Source: Thermoflexales bacterium
Lineage (GTDB): Bacteria; Chloroflexota; Anaerolineae; Fen-1058
Assembly: GCA_016931085.1 (NCBI GenBank)
Contig: JAFGFO010000425.1
Coordinates: 1 to 30,088, forward strand
DNA: 30,088 bases
Reading direction: 5' to 3'
The translations under genes were made by a program, and so were the position numbers. Of the stretch, positions 21,155-30,085 are shown in pieces (position 1 is the first letter of the stretch; the number at the start of each line of letters is the position of its first letter). Below the pieces are notes generated by a model. That model had not been told where the DNA came from. It made no database searches and saw only the letters and a list, made by a program, of their open reading frames with translations.

Positions 21155-23964
21155 GATAGCATCTCCTGTGTAGAGTTGGCTTCGGCATCGACTGATTGAG
21201 GGGAGATGGCCGAGTCTTGATCTGTCACCGACGAGAGGGGCAAGGTGAAGCAGAACCTGCTTCCCTGTTGGGGAGTGCTCTCGACCCAAATGCGCCCCCC
21301 ATGAGCTTCCAGGATGCTTTTACACACAGCCAATCCCAGGCCTACCCCGCCGACCTGCTGAGTGCTTTCGTTGTTAATGCGGTAAAAGCGCTCGAAAATT
21401 CTGTCGACATCTTCGGGTGGAATGCCTATGCCGTGATCGCTCACCTGGATAAGCAAGTCTTGGGCTTCTCTGTGACCTTGAACGGTGATGGCGCCTCCTT
21501 CGGGCGAGTATTTAATGGCGTTGTTCAATAGATTGCGCAAGACTTCTTCGAGCCGCTTGGAATCGGCGGCCGTCACTAAGGGCTCGACGGGAAAATCGTG
21601 GACAAAATAGTGCTTGGGAGAGAGTTGGACTTCCAAGGCACGCATAACCTTGTCGACCAGTTGACCGAGATCGAGCGCTTGCTGGTCCAGGTGCAGCCGC
21701 CCGCTCTGAAGCCTGGACAAATCCAACAGGTTGTCGACGAGTGCTTGCAGCGTATCTGTTTCCCGATTGATGTCGTGCAGGAATTCTAGCTGGGTCTCTT
21801 CGTCAAAGCGCACGTCCTGCCTCAACAAAGTTGTGCCAAAGAGCTTGATCAGGCCCAAGGGCGTTCTCAGCTCGTGGGAGACATTGGCGAGCCATTCTGA
21901 GCGCATGCGATCCAATTCGCGCAGCGCCTCGATCTCGGCCGCCTTTTCGGCCAGGCGCACGTTTTCGATGGCAATGCCGATTTGCTGGCCGATGGTGCGC
22001 AGCAGTTGCATCTCGTGAGGGCTAGACTCGCACGGGTTGTAGCTGCACGCACCCAGGACGCCCAGCACGCTCTCTTTGGCCTTGATTGGAATGCCGATGA
22101 GCGCCTGTATACCGGTCTGTCCGGCGGCGCATTGGTTCAAACAGGGCGTGGCCGTGGCGTCGCTCGTCACGACCGGCTCGCCAGAGCGTATCACCTGGGC
22201 CGTTACACAGTCGCTTAGCTTGAGCGCTTCTGGCTTGCAATTCATGTCGCTGGCCAGGCCACGCTGAGCGATCTGCTCGAGCTGGCCCTCTGTGCCGGCG
22301 AGCTGAATCCAGCCGGCCTCCATCCCGATAAGCTCCAGGACTGTGTCGAGGGTGATGTTCAGGATGTAGGCCAGGTCGTGTGACTGGCCTATGATCCTGG
22401 CGATCTCGTTGTAGGCCGTCAATTCTTTGTTGCGCCGCCTGAGTGTTTCCTCGGCCTGCGTGCGCTCGACGAGCTCTTTCTGGGCTTGTTCGAACAAGCG
22501 CGCGTTCTCCATCGCCACGGCGATCTGGTCGGCCAGGGTTTCCAGGACCATCACGTCGCTCTCGTCAAAACCATCGCGCTGTGGGCTTTGAACGTCGAGC
22601 ACGCCGATCAGCGCCTCGCCGGCCTTGATGGGCACGCTCAATTCAGCCTGGGTCACCTTGAAACTGTGCACGTAGTAGGGATCGGCGCTCACGTCGTTGG
22701 ACAGCCGCAGTTGGCCGTGGGTGGCCACCCAGCCCACCATCCCTTCGTGCAATTTGAGGCGGTGGTCCTTGATGAGGTGAGTGGAATACGAGCTGGATAC
22801 GGCTTTTAACACGGCTTCCTGGCGGTCGTGAGCGATGACAAAGATGCCGACGTGATGGTAGTTGAAACTGGCTTGTACCAGGTGGACGGCCCTGTCCAGT
22901 ACCTGCTCCAGGTCCAGGGCAGACGCGATTCTCCGGCCGATTGTGTTGATCAAAGCCAGTTGTGTCGCGCGGCGGTCGAGTGACTCTTCTGCCTGCCGGC
23001 GCTGGGTGATGTCGGAGCGGACCCCTTGCAGAAAGAGAGGCCGGCCGGCCTCGTCGCGCACAACCTTGGCCTCGTCGCGGAACCATATCACGCGTCCGTC
23101 GCAAGCCAGCAAGCGATATTCGGAGCTAAACGTTTCGCCGCCGGCGTAAGCGCGAAACAACTCGGCCGTGACGCGCTCGCGATCGTCAGGGTGGAGCCGT
23201 TTGCGCCAGATATCGGGGTCATTGTCACAGTCAGATTGAGAGTAGCCGGTGAGGGTCTCGATTTGCGGGCTGACGTAGAGCGTGGCGTTGGCCTCGCCCA
23301 GCGTGGCCATGTAAGTGATGACTGGGACGCGCTCTACCAGGTTGCGATAACGAGTCTCCGACTCTTTTAATGCTTTTTCAACCCGTTTGCGTTCGCGGAT
23401 TTCTCGCTTGAGCTGCTTGACGGCGTTCGTCAAGTCGTTGGTGCGATCTTGCACCCGTTGTTCAAGCTCGGCGTGAGCCAGGCGCAGCTCGTCTTCAGCC
23501 TGCTTGCGGGCGGTGATGTCGGTGATCAAGCCGTTGTAGGCGACCAACTGCCCGTGCTCGTCATGGTGCGACACGGGCGTGTTTCTGACCCAATGGATGG
23601 AACCGTCCTTGTGAATGATGCGGTGTTCGAGCGGCGCACCCCTCTGGCCTGAAAGGATGCCGGCGGCCTGGTCGATGACGGCCTGCTTGTCTTCGTCGTG
23701 GACCATGCGGTGCCACAGCAGCGGCTCGGCCGCATAGTCTTCCGAGCTGTAACCGGTCACCGGCAAACAGCCTGGCCCGTGGACCGTAGCAACCGGCTGC
23801 CCATTTTCGATCTGGACCGTGTAGACATAGTCGGTGACCGATCCAAGCAGCCGCTTGTAGCGCTCTCGCTCGGCTCGCAAAGCTCTGGCCTTGGAGGCCT
23901 TGAGCTGGGCCACCTGCTGGCGCAACGCCTCTATTTCTTTCTTCAGTTTTTCCACGTCTTTCAT
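21151..23964 (-). CDS. PAS-PAS-GAF-GAF sensor histidine kinase
   Basis: A 937-aa kinase from ATG 23964 (MKDVEKLKKEIEALRQQ), preferred over the longer start at 24000 because a promoter covers that segment. In order: a short coiled coil (1-35), PAS/PAC 1 (about 35-150), a coiled-coil linker (150-205), PAS/PAC 2 (205-330), GAF 1 (345-500), GAF 2 (525-680), the HisKA dimer domain with phospho-accepting His697 in VSHELRTPLG, and HATPase (about 800-915) with NLLNNAIKYSPEGG, DHGIGIPPED and GVGLGLAVCKSILEAHGG. No membrane helix, so it is a cytoplasmic sensor that may bind haem, flavin or another small ligand in the PAS/GAF domains (inference). GAF 2 has several Cys (CNQCAAG-type stretch), possibly redox relevant. 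It transfers phosphate to the coupled regulator. Confidence 0.95.
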   Translation of the reverse strand: MKDVEKLKKEIEALRQQVAQLKASKARALRAERERYKRLLGSVTDYVYTVQIENGQPVATVHGPGCLPVTGYSSEDYAAEPLLWHRMVHDEDKQAVIDQAAGILSGQRGAPLEHRIIHKDGSIHWVRNTPVSHHDEHGQLVAYNGLITDITARKQAEDELRLAHAELEQRVQDRTNDLTNAVKQLKREIRERKRVEKALKESETRYRNLVERVPVITYMATLGEANATLYVSPQIETLTGYSQSDCDNDPDIWRKRLHPDDRERVTAELFRAYAGGETFSSEYRLLACDGRVIWFRDEAKVVRDEAGRPLFLQGVRSDITQRRQAEESLDRRATQLALINTIGRRIASALDLEQVLDRAVHLVQASFNYHHVGIFVIAHDRQEAVLKAVSSSYSTHLIKDHRLKLHEGMVGWVATHGQLRLSNDVSADPYYVHSFKVTQAELSVPIKAGEALIGVLDVQSPQRDGFDESDVMVLETLADQIAVAMENARLFEQAQKELVERTQAEETLRRRNKELTAYNEIARIIGQSHDLAYILNITLDTVLELIGMEAGWIQLAGTEGQLEQIAQRGLASDMNCKPEALKLSDCVTAQVIRSGEPVVTSDATATPCLNQCAAGQTGIQALIGIPIKAKESVLGVLGACSYNPCESSPHEMQLLRTIGQQIGIAIENVRLAEKAAEIEALRELDRMRSEWLANVSHELRTPLGLIKLFGTTLLRQDVRFDEETQLEFLHDINRETDTLQALVDNLLDLSRLQSGRLHLDQQALDLGQLVDKVMRALEVQLSPKHYFVHDFPVEPLVTAADSKRLEEVLRNLLNNAIKYSPEGGAITVQGHREAQDLLIQVSDHGIGIPPEDVDRIFERFYRINNESTQQVGGVGLGLAVCKSILEAHGGRIWVESTPQQGSRFCFTLPLSSVTDQDSAISPQSVDAEANSTQEMLS

Positions 23965-23971
23965 AGCTTTG

Positions 23972-24000
23972 ATTGTATCACATCTTGGTCCCACTGCCAA
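23972..24000 (-). promoter_or_regulatory. Strong sigma-70-type promoter, probably leaderless kinase mRNA
   Basis: On the - strand TTGGCA (24000-23995), a 17-bp spacer and TACAAT (23977-23972) form a near-consensus promoter. Transcription should begin about 7 nt after the -10, close to the ATG at 23964. No ribosome-binding site precedes that ATG, consistent with leaderless translation. Confidence 0.6.
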
Positions 24001-24018
24001 TTACTTTTGCGCGATTTG

Positions 24019-24027
24019 TGGTAAAAT
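24019..24027 (+). promoter_or_regulatory. Extended -10 promoter of acnA
   Basis: TGgTAAAAT is an extended -10 element; no clear -35 is present. It gives a leader of about 35 nt before the AAAGAGG ribosome-binding site. It is back to back with the kinase promoter, so the two could be co-regulated. Confidence 0.5.
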
Positions 24028-24069
24028 AGGCGTTCGTTAAAGGCAAAAGTAAAACGTAAAGAGGTTATG

Positions 24070-26739
24070 ATGAGCGTACAAGATCATTTCGGAGCGCGTG
24101 ACACCTTCGAGACCGGCAGCGGGCCGGCGGGGCTGTATCGCCTGGAGGCGCTGGAGAAGCGCGGCGTGGCGCCGGCTATCGGGCGGCTGCCGTTCTCTAT
24201 CAAGGTGCTGCTCGAGTCACTGCTGCGTGCGGCGGACGATGCGACGCCGGACGATGTGATCCAGTTGGCCAATTGGAACGCGGAGCGGCCGGCCCTCCAC
24301 GAGCTGCCCTTCAAGCCGGCGCGCGTGTTGATGCAGGACTTGAGCGGCGTGCCAGCCGTGGTCGACCTGGCCGCCATGCGCTCGGCCGCCAGGCGGCTGG
24401 GTGGCGACCCGCGCCGCGTCAATCCCTTGCTGCCGGTCGACCTGGTCATCGACCACTCGGTGCACGTGGACGTGTCCGCCTCGCCCTCCGCCCTGCAGCG
24501 CAACACCGAGATCGAGTTCGAGCGCAACCGCGAGCGCTACGAGTTCCTGCGCTGGGGCCAAAAATCCTTCGACAATTTCCGCGTCATCCCCCCGGCCACC
24601 GGCATCATCCACCAGGTTAACCTGGAATTCCTGGCCCAGGTGGTCGTGCGGCAGGACGAGCTGGCCTTCCCCGACACGCTGGTCGGCACCGATTCGCACA
24701 CGACGATGGTCAACGGCCTGGGCGTGCTGGGCTGGGGGGTGGGGGGCATCGAAGCCGAGGCGGTGATGCTGGGACAGCCGCTCTACATGCTCACCCCGCA
24801 GGTGGTCGGCTGTAAGCTGTACGGCCACTTGCGCGAAGGCGTGACGGCCACCGACCTGACCCTGACCGTGGTGCAACTGCTGCGCAAGTCTGGCGTGGTG
24901 GACAAGTTTGTGGAATTTTTCGGCCCCGGCGTGAGCCAGATGGTGCTGACTGACCGGGCCACGATCGCCAATATGGCGCCCGAGTACGGCGCGACGATGG
25001 GTTTTTTCCCCATCGACGACGAGACGCTGCGTTATCTGCGCTTTACCAACCGGGCCGGACAGGCTCAACTGGTCGAGCGCTACGCCAAGGAACAGGGCCT
25101 GTTCCGCACCGGCGAGACGCCAGAGCCAGAATTCAGCGCCGTGCTGGAGCTTGACCTGGCCAGTGTGGAACCGAGCCTGGCTGGCCCCAAGCGCCCGCAG
25201 GATCGCATGCCGCTGGCGCAGGTCAAGGCGAGCTTCCAGGCGCTTGTTCCCAGGGACGAATCGCACAGAGACCGTCGACTGTCGACCATCGATCACGGGG
25301 CCGTCGTGATCGCGGCCATCACCTCCTGCACCAACACCTCTAACCCTTCCGTGATGTTGGGGGCGGGGCTGCTGGCTCGCAAGGCGGTCGAACGCGGCCT
25401 GCAGGCCGCGCCTCACGTCAAGACTAGCCTGTCGCCTGGCTCCAGGGTGGTGACCGAGTATTTGAAGGAGGCCGGCCTCTTGCCTTACCTGGAACGACTG
25501 GGCTTTCACGTCGTGGGCTACGGCTGCATGACGTGCATCGGCAACAGCGGCCCGCTGCCGGCCGAAATCAGCCAGGCCATCACGGATGACGAGCTGGTGG
25601 TGGCTGCCGTGCTCAGCGGCAACCGCAACTTTGAAGGGCGCATCAGCCCATGCATCAAGGCCAATTACCTGGCCTCCCCGCCGCTGGTGGTCGCCTACGC
25701 TTTGGCCGGCACGCTGGATATCGACCTGAGCACCGAGCCGCTCGGCACCGGCTCGGACGGGCGGCCGGTTTACCTGCACGACATCTGGCCGACCCAGGCC
25801 GAACTCGCTCAAGCTGTGGAGCAGGCCATCAAGCCGGAGATGTTCGAGCGGGTCTATGCCGACGTGTTCGAAGGCAACCCAGCCTGGAATGCCATCCCGC
25901 TGGCGGAAGGCGAGCTGTACGCATGGGATGCAGCCTCGACCTATATCCAGGAGCCACCTTTCCTGGCCGACATGGCGCTCGACCCACCGCCACTTGCACC
26001 GATCCGCGCCGCGCGCGTCCTGGCGCTGCTGGGCGATTCGGTGACGACCGATCACATTTCGCCGGCCGGTTCCATCGCCGAAAACAGCCCAGCCGGCCGT
26101 TACCTGCTCGAGCGCGGCGTCCAAAAACACGATTTCAACACCTACGGCGCACGGCGCGGCAATGACCAGGTGCTGACACGCGGCGCCTTTGCCAATATCC
26201 GGCTCAAGAACTTGCTGGTGCCCGGCGTCGAAGGCGGGCTGACGCTTTATCTCCCCTCGCCCTTAGGGAGAGGGGCAGGGGGTGAGGGTGAAGTGATGTC
26301 CATCTACGACGCGGCCCAACGTTACAAGGCCGCTGGCGTGCCGCTGCTCGTGCTGGCCGGCAAGGAATACGGCACCGGCTCTTCGCGCGATTGGGCCGCC
26401 AAGGGGCCGGCTCTGCTGGGGGTAAAAGCCGTGCTGGCCGAATCCTTCGAGCGCATCCACCGCAGCAACCTGGTCGGGATGGGCCTGCTGCCCCTCCAGT
26501 TCAAGCCTGGCGAGACGGTCCAGTCGCTGGGGCTGAACGGCCGCGAAGTCTTTAGCGTTGAAGGCATCGACGATTCCCTCCAGCCCCGCCAGGCGCTTGC
26601 CGTTCGCGCCGAAAAGCCGGATGGGAGCGTGCTGACGTTTGCCGCCATCGCGCGGCTGGACACGCCGGTGGACGTGGAGTATTACCGCAACGGCGGGATT
26701 TTGCAGACGGTGTTGAGGAGACTGGTACGCAATACGTAA
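24070..26739 (+). CDS. acnA: Aconitate hydratase A
   Basis: An 889-aa TCA cycle enzyme that isomerises citrate to isocitrate through a [4Fe-4S] cluster. ATG 24070 is chosen over 24067 because AAAGAGG is better spaced. Cluster ligands are Cys420 ([10 protein letters not shown]), Cys486 and Cys489 ([14 protein letters not shown]). The C-terminal swivel domain has [13 protein letters not shown] and [16 protein letters not shown], typical of the AcnA/IRP1 family; length is normal. Residues about 729-741 ([12 protein letters not shown]) are an extra segment encoded by a dispersed GGGAGAGGGG-type repeat at 26251-26292, between LTLYLP and [11 protein letters not shown], where relatives have only a few residues. 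The last codons and stop (VRNT) lie in another repeat. icd follows 191 bp downstream, with a transposed element in the gap. Confidence 0.96.
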   Translation: MSVQDHFGARDTFETGSGPAGLYRLEALEKRGVAPAIGRLPFSIKVLLESLLRAADDATPDDVIQLANWNAERPALHELPFKPARVLMQDLSGVPAVVDLAAMRSAARRLGGDPRRVNPLLPVDLVIDHSVHVDVSASPSALQRNTEIEFERNRERYEFLRWGQKSFDNFRVIPPATGIIHQVNLEFLAQVVVRQDELAFPDTLVGTDSHTTMVNGLGVLGWGVGGIEAEAVMLGQPLYMLTPQVVGCKLYGHLREGVTATDLTLTVVQLLRKSGVVDKFVEFFGPGVSQMVLTDRATIANMAPEYGATMGFFPIDDETLRYLRFTNRAGQAQLVERYAKEQGLFRTGETPEPEFSAVLELDLASVEPSLAGPKRPQDRMPLAQVKASFQALVPRDESHRDRRLSTIDHGAVVIAAITSCTNTSNPSVMLGAGLLARKAVERGLQAAPHVKTSLSPGSRVVTEYLKEAGLLPYLERLGFHVVGYGCMTCIGNSGPLPAEISQAITDDELVVAAVLSGNRNFEGRISPCIKANYLASPPLVVAYALAGTLDIDLSTEPLGTGSDGRPVYLHDIWPTQAELAQAVEQAIKPEMFERVYADVFEGNPAWNAIPLAEGELYAWDAASTYIQEPPFLADMALDPPPLAPIRAARVLALLGDSVTTDHISPAGSIAENSPAGRYLLERGVQKHDFNTYGARRGNDQVLTRGAFANIRLKNLLVPGVEGGLTLYLPSPLGRGAGGEGEVMSIYDAAQRYKAAGVPLLVLAGKEYGTGSSRDWAAKGPALLGVKAVLAESFERIHRSNLVGMGLLPLQFKPGETVQSLGLNGREVFSVEGIDDSLQPRQALAVRAEKPDGSVLTFAAIARLDTPVDVEYYRNGGILQTVLRRLVRNT
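26251..26292 (+). repeat. In-frame dispersed repeat inside acnA
   Basis: CTCCCCTCGCCCTTAGGGAG followed by AGGGGCAGGGGGTGAGGGTG is a short GC-rich hairpin-forming sequence (CCCCT...AGGGG). It encodes the extra [14 protein letters not shown] segment. The reading frame is kept open. Confidence 0.75.
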
Positions 26740-26913
26740 TACGCAAGTAACTCAGGTCACAGAGATACACGGAGCAAACACAGAGTTTCACAGAGAAGAG
26801 TTAGCCTTTTTAAAGCCTCAGTGTATCTCTGTGTGTCCTCTGTGAGGCTCTGTGTAACCAAAAACGTATCAGGCTGAGTTACATACGCAATACCGTATTT
26901 CGTATTACGTATG
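26724..26913. repeat. ATACGTAATACG palindrome interrupted by the 136-bp element
   Basis: The left arm (GGTACGCAATACGTAATACG) and right arm (CGTATTTCGTATTACGTAT) are reverse complements and would form one palindrome if 26747-26882 plus one 8-bp direct repeat were removed. The left arm contains the acnA stop codon. Confidence 0.7.
26747..26882. mobile_element. 136-bp MITE-like element, copy 1
   Basis: It has terminal inverted repeats GTAACTCAG (26747-26755) and CTGAGTTAC (26874-26882). Perfect 8-bp direct repeats ATACGCAA flank it (26739-26746 and 26883-26890). The interior is a long palindrome of CACAGAG units on the left and CTCTGTG units on the right. It has no coding capacity, so mobility must have depended on a transposase elsewhere. 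GTAA ends with 8-bp duplications resemble the IS66 family (inference). Confidence 0.8.
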
Positions 26914-26930
26914 GTGTAGAAGGAGCATTC

Positions 26931-28151
26931 ATGTTCGACAAAGTGACCGTGCCGGAAGACGGCAAAAAGATAGAGGTCCAGGATGGGCGTTTGCTCGTGC
27001 CAGACCATCCCATTTTAGGCGTGCTGTGGGGCGACGGCATCGGGCCTGACATCACGCGGGCGTCCCTGCGGGTGTGGGACGCGGCAGTGCAAAAAGCCTA
27101 CGGCGGGGGGCGCAAGATCGCCTGGATGCGCCTGTACGCCGGCGAGGAGGCGATGGCGCTGTACGGCGAGCCGCTGCCGGAGGACACGCTCAAGGCGATG
27201 GCCGAGTTTCGCGTGGCGATCAAGGGGCCGTTGACGACGCCGGTGGGTGGGGGCATCCGCAGCCTGAACGTGGCCATTCGCCAGCAGCTCGATCTGTACG
27301 CCTGCGTCCGGCCGGTCAAATGGTACCCCGGTGTGCCCAGCCCACTCAAAGAGCCGCATAAAGTCGACGTGGTGATCTTTCGCGAGAACACCGAAGACGT
27401 GTACGCCGGCATCGAGTGGCGCTCGGGCAGCGACGAGGCACGCCAGGTCATCCGTTGGCTGAACGAGACCATGGGGACGCAGATCGACGAGATGGCCGGC
27501 ATTGGCATCAAGCCGATCACGGAATTTGGCGCCAAGCGGCTGGTGCGCAAGGCGATCCGCTATGCGCTTGAAAAGGGGCGCAAGAGTGTGACCCTGGTCG
27601 CCAAGGGCAACATTATGAAGTATACCGAGGGCGCCTTTTTGGCCTGGGGTTACGAGGTCGCCAAGCAGGAATTTGGCGACGTGACGGTATTGGAGAGTGA
27701 CGCACCGTCCTCGCCCGGCAAGCTCGTCATCAAGGACCGCATTGCCGACATCATGTTCCAGCAGATGCTGCTGCGCCCGGACGAGTTCGACGTGATTGCC
27801 ACGCCTAACCTGAACGGCGACTATTTATCCGACGCGGTGGCCGCCCAGGTGGGTGGCGTTGGCATCGCGCCGGGGGCCAATCTCTCGGAGTCGATTGCCG
27901 TGTTCGAGGCCACGCACGGCAGCGCCCCCAAGTACACCGGGCTGGACAAGGTCAATCCAGGCAGCCTGCTGCTGTCTGGGGCGATGATGCTGGACCACAT
28001 CGGCTGGTCGGAAGCGGCCCGCGCGATCGAGGCCGCTTATGCGCGGACGGTGGGGCAAAAGATCGTCACCTACGACTTTGCGCGGCAGATGGAAGGCGCA
28101 CAGGAGGTGAGCACGTCCCAGTTCGCCGACGCCGTGATCCAGAATTTGTGA
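26931..28151 (+). CDS. icd: NADP-dependent isocitrate dehydrogenase
   Basis: A 406-aa TCA cycle enzyme oxidising isocitrate to 2-oxoglutarate; AAGGAG lies 7 nt before ATG 26931. Length and sequence are close to the E. coli type. Substrate residues are present: Ser111 in [13 protein letters not shown], Arg117, Arg127, Arg151, Tyr158 and Lys225 ([11 protein letters not shown]). The NADP-specifying set is intact: Lys334 and Tyr335 (APKY), Tyr381 and Arg385 (TYDFAR). Ser111 corresponds to the residue phosphorylated by AceK in E. coli; no aceK is seen here. It follows acnA in the same direction, and the two catalyse consecutive steps. A 136-bp mobile element in the gap may affect co-transcription. 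Confidence 0.96.
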   Translation: MFDKVTVPEDGKKIEVQDGRLLVPDHPILGVLWGDGIGPDITRASLRVWDAAVQKAYGGGRKIAWMRLYAGEEAMALYGEPLPEDTLKAMAEFRVAIKGPLTTPVGGGIRSLNVAIRQQLDLYACVRPVKWYPGVPSPLKEPHKVDVVIFRENTEDVYAGIEWRSGSDEARQVIRWLNETMGTQIDEMAGIGIKPITEFGAKRLVRKAIRYALEKGRKSVTLVAKGNIMKYTEGAFLAWGYEVAKQEFGDVTVLESDAPSSPGKLVIKDRIADIMFQQMLLRPDEFDVIATPNLNGDYLSDAVAAQVGGVGIAPGANLSESIAVFEATHGSAPKYTGLDKVNPGSLLLSGAMMLDHIGWSEAARAIEAAYARTVGQKIVTYDFARQMEGAQEVSTSQFADAVIQNL

Positions 28152-28261
28152 GCATGTGGACGTGGAGGCTTTCACCCTTGGCGCGCAGAGCGAGCCGGTT
28201 TTGACTACCTTATAGCCGCCTAAAAGCTCGATTCCGGAAATTCGCCAGATCTGCTTCTAAC

Positions 28262-28397
28262 GTAACTCAGGTCACAGAGATACACAGAGAAGGCACAGAG
28301 TTTCACAGAGCAGATTTAGCCTTTTAAAGCCTCTGTGTGCCTCTGTGTACCCTCTGTGAGGCTCTGTGTAACTAAAAAATGTACCAGGCTGAGTTAC
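28262..28397. mobile_element. 136-bp MITE-like element, copy 2
   Basis: Same length, ends and internal plan as 26747-26882: GTAACTCAG at 28262-28270 and CTGAGTTAC at 28389-28397. Perfect 8-bp direct repeats CTTCTAAC flank it (28254-28261 and 28398-28405), different from those of copy 1, so the two inserted independently. It lies in the 344-bp gap after icd, which otherwise holds only the hairpin at 28411. Confidence 0.85.
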
Positions 28398-28410
28398 CTT
28401 CTAACGCATA

Positions 28411-28442
28411 AGGAGGGAGCCGACTTGTCACGGCTCCCTCCT
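28411..28442. terminator. Bidirectional hairpin terminator between icd and the membrane gene
   Basis: AGGAGGGAGCCG (28411-28422) and CGGCTCCCTCCT (28431-28442) form a perfect 12-bp stem with an 8-nt loop. It sits between convergent genes. The T-tract is weak on both strands, so efficiency is uncertain. Confidence 0.65.
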
Positions 28443-28495
28443 CGTGTCGCTTTCATCCTGCCCCTCTCCAGGAAGATCTGGCTCTAGCTTTTATC

Positions 28496-29983
28496 TTAGG
28501 ATTGGCCAGACTTTAGCGAGTCGCGCCACTGCTCCAACTCGCGTGCGGCCAGGTCTCGCCCGCCCAGGCCAAAGGCCAGTGCGGCGGCCACCGCGATAGC
28601 ACCCAGCAGGAGGCCAAACGCCATGGTAATGATCTCGTTGGCCAGGCCCATCTGCCGCAGGGCCATGGCACCCGCTAGCACCAAGATGGCGATGCGCGCG
28701 GCCAAAGCCAACAGTCCGGCCTGGGCGGCCTGGCTGGCCCGTATTGCCTGGTCAGCCAGATTGGCCAGGTACAGGCCAATGGCAAAGATCACCAGGCCTA
28801 GGATGACCTGGCTGGCAAAGGTGATGAACTGGGCCACCAGCTCGGCCAGCAGCGCAAAGCCTAGCAGGCGCGAGGCTTCGACGGTGGCAAAGAGCATGAT
28901 GGCCACCAGGATCAGGTAGCCCAAGATCTCGGATGGGGTTCGTTCTCCTACCGCCTGTTGCCGGCTCAGGCCCAGCCTGGCCAAAATAGCGTTAAAGCCA
29001 AGCCCGGTCAGCACATTTGTGATCAGTCCAGATACCACGCGCCCGACCAAGTAAGCAATCGCCAACAGCAAGACGGCCGCAAAGATGGCCGGAATGGCTC
29101 TCATGATGGCATCCAGCATGTTGCTGGCTGGCCCGGTGATTGCTTCCAGGGCCAGCGCATTGAGCGCGGCGATCAAGACCGGGATGAGGATCAGGACGTA
29201 GACAATCAGTCCCAGCACGCCCGACAGCTTTTGTTCTCCCAGGACCGGCGCCAGCCCCACCCGCTCGCTGAGCTGGTCGGTGCCAACCGCAGCCAACAAG
29301 TTGCTCACAATCTTCTGGGCGATGCGAGCCACAAACCAACCGACCAGCAAGATCAGCCCGGCCGCAAAGATGTTGGGCAAGAAGCCGAGGATCTGGTCGA
29401 TCATCCCCTGGACAGGCGTGAGCAGGCCCTGCAGGTCCAGCGCGCTCAGCACAGCCGGCAGGAAGAGCAAAAAGACTAACCAGTAGAGGGTGTTGCCAAG
29501 TGTCTCGGCCACTGGCATCCGCTGCCCTTCGAGCCCGGCCTGGCTGCTCAGGCGCTCCTCAAGCTTGGCGGCTGCCAACATGCGCGTAACCAGGATCCGC
29601 AGCGCGCTGGCCACGACCCACGCTATCAAGAGCAAGACACTGGCACCCAGCACGCGGGGGGCGTATTGAAAGATCTGGTTCAAAAAGCGATTGAGCGGCT
29701 CGGTGATGACCGTCAGGCCCAGAACCTGGAAAAAGGCCACCAGCACAAACAGCATGGCCAGGTAAAATACGCCAGTCGCGATTTGTTGTTCGATTTCGAT
29801 GGGTTTGGCAGGTGCTCCGCCAGCGATCCAGTTCGCCAAGCGGTTGTCTAACGTCGTGCGGCGCAGTGCGCCGCGGACGATAGACGATAAGATGAGCGCG
29901 ACAATCCAGCCTCCGACCAGGATGGCCAACGCCCATAAGAGATTGGGGATATACTGAAGGATCTGATTCCACAAGCCTTGCAT
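28496..29983 (-). CDS. Membrane protein with five TM-helix repeats (mechanosensitive-channel related)
   Basis: A 495-aa integral membrane protein; AAGGAGG lies 7 nt before ATG 29983. Five similar units begin near residues 7, 103, 196, 291 and 385, a pitch of about 95 residues. Each opens with a Q/D-I-hydrophobic-P segment and a TM helix (for example YIPNLLWALAILVGGWIVA, FLPNIFAAGLILLVGWFVAR), then a charged RLGL-like linker and a second TM helix, giving about ten helices. The conserved end FGLGGRDLAARELEQW is typical of the conserved TM-helix family annotated as mechanosensitive ion channel. The MscS beta domain and cage are absent, so channel function is not assured. It may respond to membrane tension or osmotic stress (inference). 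Confidence 0.88.
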   Translation of the reverse strand: MQGLWNQILQYIPNLLWALAILVGGWIVALILSSIVRGALRRTTLDNRLANWIAGGAPAKPIEIEQQIATGVFYLAMLFVLVAFFQVLGLTVITEPLNRFLNQIFQYAPRVLGASVLLLIAWVVASALRILVTRMLAAAKLEERLSSQAGLEGQRMPVAETLGNTLYWLVFLLFLPAVLSALDLQGLLTPVQGMIDQILGFLPNIFAAGLILLVGWFVARIAQKIVSNLLAAVGTDQLSERVGLAPVLGEQKLSGVLGLIVYVLILIPVLIAALNALALEAITGPASNMLDAIMRAIPAIFAAVLLLAIAYLVGRVVSGLITNVLTGLGFNAILARLGLSRQQAVGERTPSEILGYLILVAIMLFATVEASRLLGFALLAELVAQFITFASQVILGLVIFAIGLYLANLADQAIRASQAAQAGLLALAARIAILVLAGAMALRQMGLANEIITMAFGLLLGAIAVAAALAFGLGGRDLAARELEQWRDSLKSGQS

Positions 29984-30002
29984 GTTTTACCTCCTTGTAA
30001 GG

Positions 30003-30025
30003 CTAGGAGCTTGTCGGAGAGACGA
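30003..30025 (-). repeat. 23-bp dispersed repeat, copy 2
   Basis: Exact reverse complement of 64-86. It lies just upstream of the membrane protein gene, beside its ribosome-binding site. Confidence 0.75.
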
Positions 30026-30029
30026 TTTT

Positions 30030-30085
30030 GTAGGGCGGCTTTCCATAGCCGCCAGGCTTGCGGCAGGTATGGAAACCTGCCCTAC
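30030..30085. repeat. Palindromic repeat (GTAGGGCGG type)
   Basis: The left arm starts GTAGGGCGGCTTTCCATA and the right arm ends at CCCTAC (30080-30085); they match in reverse complement at 16 of 18 positions. Part of the same theme of intergenic palindromes; related sequence is found near 10890. Confidence 0.75.

Noticed and set aside
24217..26130. Long open frame (637 codons) antisense to acnA
   Set aside because: It is a composition-driven shadow of a conserved gene; the protein is rich in Gln, His, Arg and Val with no recognisable domain and no ribosome-binding site.
28267..28372. CRISPR-like array of CACAGAG units
   Set aside because: Units are 7-12 bp, unevenly spaced and mirrored in the second half; there are no spacers of constant length and no cas genes.
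64..30025. Window as a single transposon bounded by 23-bp inverted repeats
   Set aside because: No transposase gene lies inside, content is housekeeping and signalling genes, and similar repeats occur within the window.
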